Source: Pomphorhynchus laevis (lineage: Eukaryota > Acanthocephala > Palaeacanthocephala > Echinorhynchida > Pomphorhynchidae). Taken from it: a DNA stretch of 64,000 nt. Position 1 is the first letter of the stretch. The number at the start of each line of letters is the position of its first letter. A model generated the notes under the pieces. It saw only the letters and a list, made by a program, of their open reading frames with translations, ran no database searches and had not been told where the DNA came from. Below are positions 57,330 through 64,000 of the stretch, piece after piece. The position numbers and the translations under genes were made by a program. The stretch lies in NCBI GenBank assembly GCA_012934845.2, contig WNNJ02002764.1, positions 1 to 64,000 of the forward strand. Direction: 5' to 3'.

Positions 57330-58520
57330 TATATTTTAAATTATATTTAGTTGAATTTTTGTTAGATATGCGTTATAGTTATTATAGCATATATTTGTGA
57401 ATAAAAGATTAATTAATTTTTCTAATGCATCTTTAATATCTGCTAAATCTGGATTTGTATAAAGCGTACTAAAATCGTACGTATTTATATTCTGAAAATT
57501 TATTCCTTTTGTCTGTTCTAAAAATTCTTTTGTAGAATTAATATTGAAATAGTGTTTTATACCAGTATTAATTTCGATTACCTTGCAATATTTTTTAAAG
57601 TGTGCTTTAATTACTTTAAGTATTTTATTCATATAGACAGAAAGTGGTTTTAATGTACATTTAAACGCACTACATATGAACCTAGGTTTTATTGGATTTT
57701 TATGTAATTTTGGATTCCAATATAATATAGGTATAGTTTTATTATCTGATTCAATTTTATACCATTTTTATCAATTATAGAGCTGGGACTTGTAATAATT
57801 GTTTCTAAACTCAACTCACTACGTTCATATGTTGGATTTACATTTAAATCATTAGAATTAACCTCTTTCATTAGTATATCATAATAAAGCTTTTGTACAT
57901 ATGAAGACAAAGTTATTACTAGCTGTATCAATAGTTGTTATTATATAGTTAACCTTTAATTTAGTAAGTTCTTTATACATATCTTTATTAATTTGATCTT
58001 TCCTTTTATAATTGTTTGTTATTTTCATTTTATTTTTAATTTTATCAATTATAAAATCTTTCCAAATGTTTATCTTAGATATATTCGAGCTTTCACTATT
58101 AACCAGCTTACTAAAGTAAGCATTTAAGTTATTGTATAACGAATTGTAAATTTTATTTTTGTCGTTGTCATTATTTAATCTATGTTTATACCCTTTTGAT
58201 AGCAGCTTTCTTAATTCACAGTTTTCAATTAATTCTACATTATGGGTACATATATGTTCATCTATTTTATCAAAACTAAGACTTTTACAATTGCATTCTG
58301 TTTCCATTATGTTTATAATATTATCGTTACATATTGATTTCAATTCTTTATTATAATTACAAATTTTTCGTCCTAATGGTGGTAGGAGTTAATGCCTTAT
58401 TTTAGGAATATATTTACTTAAATTTGACCTTATTATTTCTTTACTTTTAGAATTATTTAAAAGTCTACCTATACTTAGATTATCTATACATTTATTAATG
58501 AATTTTAGGGTCAGTGTATG
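57330..58520 (-). mobile_element. PLE-1: longest copy of the Penelope-like element
   Basis: Minus-strand frames give an N-terminal part (58343-57879; e.g. NNDNDKNKIYNSLYNNLNAY and IDTASNNFVFICTKALL), a middle part with NVNPTYERSE, the conserved LHKNP region, and the reverse-transcriptase signature NTYDFSTLYTN (57632-57336). No endonuclease part is seen here. The copy is 3'-truncated and broken in a few places. It is the best reference for the PLE-1 fragments at 9513, 16775 and 17842. Confidence 0.85.
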
Positions 58521-60149
58521 GTCAATGTATATTTTCTATTGTTATTATTAACATTTATTGTCCGATTATAGTATTTAATATTACAATAACTGTCTATTAT
58601 ACAACTTAGCCTATCATAATCGTTAATTTAAAATCATTATTAAAATCGTTATGATATGCTGCATTTCGAAGTAGATATTTGAATCAAAACATAGCATAAA
58701 GTGATTTAATTCTCGGTAAGAATTCACTAGTCGAATGCAGTTATGAGGTATTACCACAATTGATTGTGAACAACGGAAATTAAAGTGTAATAATTTTGAG
58801 TTCACAAATTTTTCGATTAGGCATGCACGTTCAACAATCTGTGTGTTTGCTGTCACAGTTGGATGCCGTCAGATATGCAAACTTATTACCAAATAGAGAA
58901 AATTGATAAACGTGATGAATATGTTATCCTAAAAGGCTCAAACGTTGTCAGCATAATGACATAATGAAGTACAATGGATTAATTGCTTGTAAGACTAAAC
59001 GTACGTTTCTGGACGTTCGAACATTTAATCTGTTCGAACATATTATGGAAGAAGTAATGATGATAGCAGTTAGCTATTGAAGATTTGATGCGGATGTTAT
59101 TTGACGTCTAATGATAACGTCATTATGACGTATAATGAAAGTAGCAGTTAGTTATTGAAAATTTGTCCTAGAATAAATAATAAAACTTCATTCGCTTTTT
59201 CAATCAAAAGCTAATACCTTCATCTTAACATTAAATTTCAGTGGGAGGATGTTTAAATATCATGAGCATCACAACAAAGCGCAATATTAAAAACTCTAAG
59301 ATTGAAATTATTTCATTTTAGCCGGTAAAAATAACTACCAGGTGCAATGTGGTAGAACTAGAATGGCGTTGACATACCATATATTGTTTTTAATGCGCCG
59401 CTAAATCGAAAGTTGAAGTTTCAATTTATATATCAAATAAAAAATGATCAAATGATATGCGAACCTTTATGATCCTAATATTGATATAAAAATTGATATA
59501 ATATTTTTTAATATTTAATATTTGATTATTTTTTAATATTGATAATGTCTTATCAATTCTTACTAAAGTATTTATCAGAGTTTAAATTCGTCCCAAATTA
59601 TAATTGTCAAAAGTTAATGATGTATTTTTAATTCAAAAATATTTTCAATTAAACAGTAAGCTAAAATTATAATATTTAATAGTAAAGTATCAAAATTATT
59701 TATATTAAATATTAAGTTACAAATTAAATTTGTCCGTATGATTGTATATAATTGTATACATATGATTGTATTATATATATGATTGTATTGCCTCGCTCAC
59801 AAACTAAATTAAACAACAGTAAGAAATAGTATAATGCAGAAATGGAAAAATATAAAGAAAATTATTGCTGAAATTATTGTATTGGAATATTTAATTAGTG
59901 ACGTAGTGTTAATGGATTTATCGAACTTTTGAATTATGGCTTCCTCTTAAATAAAAGCAAATTATATTTGTCCTTCTGAGTGTATAAAAAATATGATTAT
60001 TAAACAAATGTTTATTTCCCAGTTCTTCAAAGTGATATTGCAATTTTTATAATTCTGATAAATTGTTATAATTGTATTAACTTAAAATTCGTTCATATAA
60101 AGTAAATTTTTCATTTCACAAATGTAAAATGACATTAAATTTTTGAATA
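58521..60149. other. PMCA intron: AT-rich, Penelope-end scraps
   Basis: Hammerhead-like words at 59060-59090 and 59135-59165 ('agcagttagctattgaagattt'). Otherwise nothing is identified. Confidence 0.45.
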
Positions 60150-60630
60150 TCCAGGAACAATCAGTTATAGTTGAACGACAACAAAAATTATTTTGATATT
60201 TCGCCAGTAACTACTAGCATATTAATATATTATAACATATCATAATATCTTAACATATCATAATATAACAGGCAAAATACAGCGATCTCGACGAGCGCAA
60301 TATAATACGAATTAAATACTTAAATACTAAAATATATTAAATACTAAATTAAATACTTAAAATACGAATTATGGTAATATATTTATCTTGATCTGTATTT
60401 AATTCTTTTTAATTTCCAGATACTATCAGTTATAGTTAAAAGACAACAAATAACTATTTTGATACTTCGCTCGAAACTACTAGCATCTTCAGAAATTAAA
60501 ATTAAAATTAAATATGTGATATTTTTCTTTTCACTTTTATTTTAATTTATGAAGTTGCTAGTAGTTACTGGCTAAATATCAAAATAGTTATTGTTGTCGT
60601 TTAACTATAACTGATTGTTCCCGGATATTT
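60150..60630. repeat. Three Penelope terminal-repeat copies, one inverted
   Basis: 'caatcagttatagttgaacgacaac' followed by 'ttgatatttcgcc.gtaactactagca' at 60155-60230. A direct relative lies at 60415-60495 and an inverted one at 60540-60630. The 60455-60495 copy on the minus strand reads CUGAAGAUGCUAGUAG...CGAGCGAAGUAUC, a decayed minimal hammerhead. Confidence 0.65.
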
Positions 60631-60674
60631 AGAAATTTAAAATATAGATCAGGATAGATATATTTCTAACAATT

Positions 60675-60738
60675 AAGCGGCGGTGATATGGAACCATTGC
60701 CTAATTAAGGGCGGTGGTTCCATATCACTGCCCTTAAT
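60675..60738. repeat. Imperfect inverted repeat, GC-richer than surroundings
   Basis: 'ggcggtgatatggaaccatt' at 60675-60700 and its near complement at 60711-60738, with three or four mismatches. Confidence 0.8.
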
Positions 60739-61174
60739 TTCTGAAGTTATTAATTTCTGAAGTGTTAATTATTTTCATATTTTAAATGAAAATTCGTTCT
60801 TTATTAATTCATATTAATTATTCCCTTTTACTATTAGGTTTAATATTATTAAAAAATAATAATATTATTTTAATATTGTTTAAAAATCACACAAGTTGTG
60901 TTTGTTTTTAATTCATAACTTCAAAACGTCTGAAAAATTAAAAACGTTTATTATGTGACTTTCTATCATATGCTGACTATCTTACCGAGAATTTAAAACC
61001 AAATTAAATTTATTTGTGAACTTTTGCTATTGGTATATTCATACGGAAACAGATTTCTATCAAAAAAAGGAAAATTGCATTAACTTTAATTCATAAAAAA
61101 TTAATGTTTAATCCTTCTAGAGATAAACAGTAAATGATGAATCGATTAGCTGACACTAATTGATTCACAACTTA

Positions 61175-61318
<144 letters not shown>

Positions 61319-61370
61319 CTAAACGCAGGTAAATTCAGATAATCAGATATACCAAAGGTGACAAAAGCAC

Positions 61371-61573
61371 CTTGACGGCATAAGCAAGAGAAAGTGTAAC
61401 TGCAAGTGGAAGTCCTTCAGGAACTGCAACCACCAACACTGTGATTCCAGTAATTAGATATCGGATTAGCCTATTAAAATAATGGTTGCTCCATCGTTTC
61501 TTGTATATTACAAATTCTTCTATGCAAAATCGTGTGATTAAAACTGCTACCGTTAAAATAGCTATTGTCATGC
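61371..61573 (-). CDS. ATP2B: PMCA exon: membrane helices 3-4
   Basis: Acceptor cgtttag before 61573, donor GTGCTT from 61370. It opens with part of a split codon, then MTIAILTVAVLITRFCIEEF (helix 3) and the loop VIYKKRWSNHYFNRLIRYL, then TGITVLVVAVPEGLPLAVTL (helix 4 with the PEGLP Ca2+-site motif) and SLAYAVK. The N terminus, helices 1-2 and the A domain must be on exons beyond 64000 or in undetected short exons to the right. Confidence 0.97.
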
Positions 61574-61804
61574 CTAAACGAAAATTTAAAACAAATTCTG
61601 CTTTTTTATCACAACGTCACAATTTGAAATCAATACGGAAAGAAATCTTCCACTAGGTACTTTACGCTATACTTCGTTAATTTATAGTATCACCTACTGA
61701 ACACCATTAATTTGGTAGATGTATTTTCAAATGGTTTTGAAAACGTCTTTGAATTTATCTATAAGTCAAAATTATTAAATTTTCAAGAAGTTTCGATATT
61801 TTAG

Positions 61805-61999
61805 ATGACTCATGAAGTGGTTGAAATACCGGCCGAGGTCGCAAAGAAGTTAAATGGCTGGCGTAAATATTATAATCCATATACGATCATTGGACGACGT
61901 AATATGACTCTTGTGTCCTGGACCTTATTTGGATCACTGATTTATCTTGGCATTCGATCAATCAAAAAGAAAAACGCAAACTTGGCTACTACTGATTAA
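61805..61999 (+). CDS. ATP5MK: DAPIT / ATP5MK-like ATP synthase subunit
   Basis: A 64-residue single-exon protein. Residues about 18-40 (NGWRKYYNPYTIIGRRNMTL) match the YFNSYTLTGRMNC segment of DAPIT/USMG5. A single membrane helix follows (SWTLFGSLIYLGI), then a basic tail (RSIKKKN). DAPIT is a small inner-membrane subunit of the mitochondrial F1Fo ATP synthase, needed for stable dimers; human DAPIT is 58 residues, so the length fits. An acceptor-like 'tcgatattttag' abuts the ATG, so the 5' UTR may be on another exon. It lies on the strand opposite PMCA, inside the intron upstream of the exon at 61573. It could be a live nested gene or an intact retrocopy; no poly(A) tract or flanking duplication was noticed. 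Confidence 0.8.
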   Translation: MTHEVVEIPAEVAKKLNGWRKYYNPYTIIGRRNMTLVSWTLFGSLIYLGIRSIKKKNANLATTD

Positions 62000-64000
62000 C
62001 TGCTTATAGACTTGTTCAACGATATAAAATGAAGTTTTTAGTATTACAAAAACATTTCTAGTTTGAGATATAAAGGTTGCCAATTCTTCTATACAAGGCA
62101 ACGTAGTAAATCAACTTTAATTTTAAATTTAAAATAAATTTAAAATTAAAATAAATTTTATTTAATAAAAAAATTAAATTTAATATATTAAATTATTAAG
62201 TTCATATAATTAAAATAACGTAATTAATATTTGACAATTAATATTGATATTTTAATATAAAATTAATATATAAATATATGAATTTAATAATAAATAATAT
62301 ATTTATTAATATTAATATATTAATATATCAATAAATACTAATTTGTTTAATTGATTATTTTATCGATTTCAGAAAAATGACTGTTAAGTCGAAAAATCCA
62401 AAATAATAAATTAAAAACAATAAATTCTCGGGTGGTTCGCAGTTAATTAGTTACATTTGACCCCAGAGCAATTCTTCATAATATGCATGTACATATTTAT
62501 TACAAATGAAAAAATTTCATTTGCTACAAAATTATTATAATTTTTAAAATTGTTAAAATCGGAAAATATCAAAAAAAAATTAAAATAAAATTATTAGAGT
62601 TGAATGCAACTTATTTATTTACTATTAGTCTTAATTTTAAATAAATATTTTGAAGCATACGGTTTTGATACATTTATTTAGGTCGTACAATTCAGTAACA
62701 ATATATAATTCTATATTGATAAATAGTTGTAATATTTATAATATTTATATCAATATAAATATTGATAAATAGTTCTTCATAACTATTTAAAATTATTTAT
62801 AACAACAATCTAATAATATTATATTTTATTTCATATTATTTGATATGAATTAAGATGCAAAAATATGTTTTGTGTAAATTAAAAAATGTCATATTTACGA
62901 TGTAAAATAATTGATAGCTAATTAAATATAAAACATTACAGTAAATTCAGAGATATAAGTAAAAAATATAAAAATGTATTTGAAGGAGAGTCGAGGATAT
63001 CGGTCCACATCATTGTTGCCGACAGAACATTATTGTTGTTAAAACCAATATTTCAGTTTCCAATCGAAACCATTTTCTATGTAATGCACCCTCAAAAATT
63101 TCAAGGTATGATACCATTTTCAAGGAATTACACCTTCAACAAGTTCGACGAGTCAGCCCAATGACCGCAGCCAACATTGGAACTACAAGTACTGACTTAC
63201 CGTTGATGTATCGCATGACTCTCAACGCACATCACTAGATGAGTCTGCAGCTACTACACACAATGATCGATTGCCTACTATCATTGACATTTCTAATCGT
63301 TTCCTTAACGCATCTGAGATGTCAATTGTACAATTGCAAAATGGCACAATTTATCCTGATGATACAATTGTACAATTTCAAAATTGCACAAGTTTATCCT
63401 GATGATAAGCAGTTGGCTATCAAAAATTCTATATTTAAAATAAAAAAATATATTTCACTCTCTCCACAAATAAATAATAGAAACTATGAAAAAAGAGTCA
63501 ATTCATAATCAATATTAATATTGATAAATAGTTCGTCATAATTATTTAAAAAAGTTTATAACAACAATCTAATAGTATCAGATAATAATATTGATAAATA
63601 TAAATAGTTATATATATATTATATTAACTATATCGAATAATATTGCATTCAAGTAATAATGTATATCGAATAATATTGCATTAAAACTCTTGAATATTTA
63701 AATATTTCGGAAATTTTAAATATTTTAAAATTTAAAAATTTTACATATTTAAATAATATGTTTTCAGATATATAATAATATATATTATTATTTCAAATAA
63801 TAATTTGAAATAATATTTCGAATTAATAATAATACTATTTTGAATAATATCGCATTCGAGTCAAAAGAAATTGTTTTTTTGCGAAGCATACCTGAGAATT
63901 AAAACTCTTGAATTTTATTTAAATATTTCGGAAATTTTAAATATTTTAATAATATTTTTTAAATATATACTAATATTATATATTATTATTTCAATATTAA
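62000..64000. other. PMCA upstream intron, AT-rich
   Basis: No exon of PMCA or another gene could be recognised. There are short duplications ('gtacaattgcaaaatggcacaa' and 'gtacaatttcaaaattgcaca' near 63327-63390) and low-complexity AT tracts. The open frame 63239-63508 spans one of these duplications and is not called a gene. Confidence 0.5.

Overview
The window is nuclear DNA of an animal: very AT-rich, with spliced genes separated by long stretches of repeats. Three host genes are visible. The main one is a plasma-membrane Ca2+-ATPase (PMCA) on the minus strand. Twelve (thirteen counting one tiny intron) of its exons lie between 61573 and 36211, running from the M3/M4 loop through the DKTGT phosphorylation site, the hinge and the C-terminal membrane helices to the start of the calmodulin-binding tail. 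Its 5' exons lie beyond 64000 and its last exon(s) were not found. Several introns are only 43-52 nt, while others are 5-8 kb and packed with mobile elements. A small plus-strand gene for a DAPIT/ATP5MK-like subunit of mitochondrial ATP synthase (61805-61999) sits in a PMCA intron. At the left edge is the last exon of a coiled-coil protein (1997-2209). The species is not identified. An animal is indicated by DAPIT, PMCA, Penelope-like elements, an L2-type LINE and a Merlin transposon; tiny introns and many Penelope elements would suit a rotifer-like or other small invertebrate genome, but that is a guess.

Layout: 1-4.4 kb, the coiled-coil exon and debris of a Penelope-like element (PLE-1). 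4.4-8.8 kb, a direct-repeat pair enclosing a hammerhead-bearing repeat and a tandem satellite of about 380 bp. 9.1-14.2 kb, hammerhead remnants, a decayed reverse-transcriptase element and more satellite. 14.6-16.5 kb, two further hammerhead-bearing tandem repeats, one with a tRNA-like promoter region. 16.7-34 kb, gene-poor DNA made of PLE-1 pieces, its terminal repeats, segmental duplications, a 54-bp perfect palindrome and a tandem type III hammerhead repeat. 34.8-61.6 kb, PMCA with Merlin, LINE and PLE insertions in its introns. 61.8-64 kb, the DAPIT-like gene and AT-rich DNA.

The most striking theme is self-cleaving RNA. At least six unrelated repeat families here carry hammerhead ribozyme (HHR) cores: a minimal-stem-III type I (4993-5042), a type III family (22553-23167, with copies at 38534 and 9155), a SINE-like 443-nt unit (16256-16345), a 400-bp tandem repeat (14.7-15.4 kb), and PLE terminal repeats (45179-45218 and others). 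In two families, the 380-bp satellite and the PLE-1 terminal repeat, all hammerhead parts are present with three helices directly abutting the conserved core, but the strand segments come in the reverse cyclic order to every known hammerhead type. Such an RNA could assemble only as a pseudoknot, between repeat units, or in trans. This is my best candidate for something undescribed.
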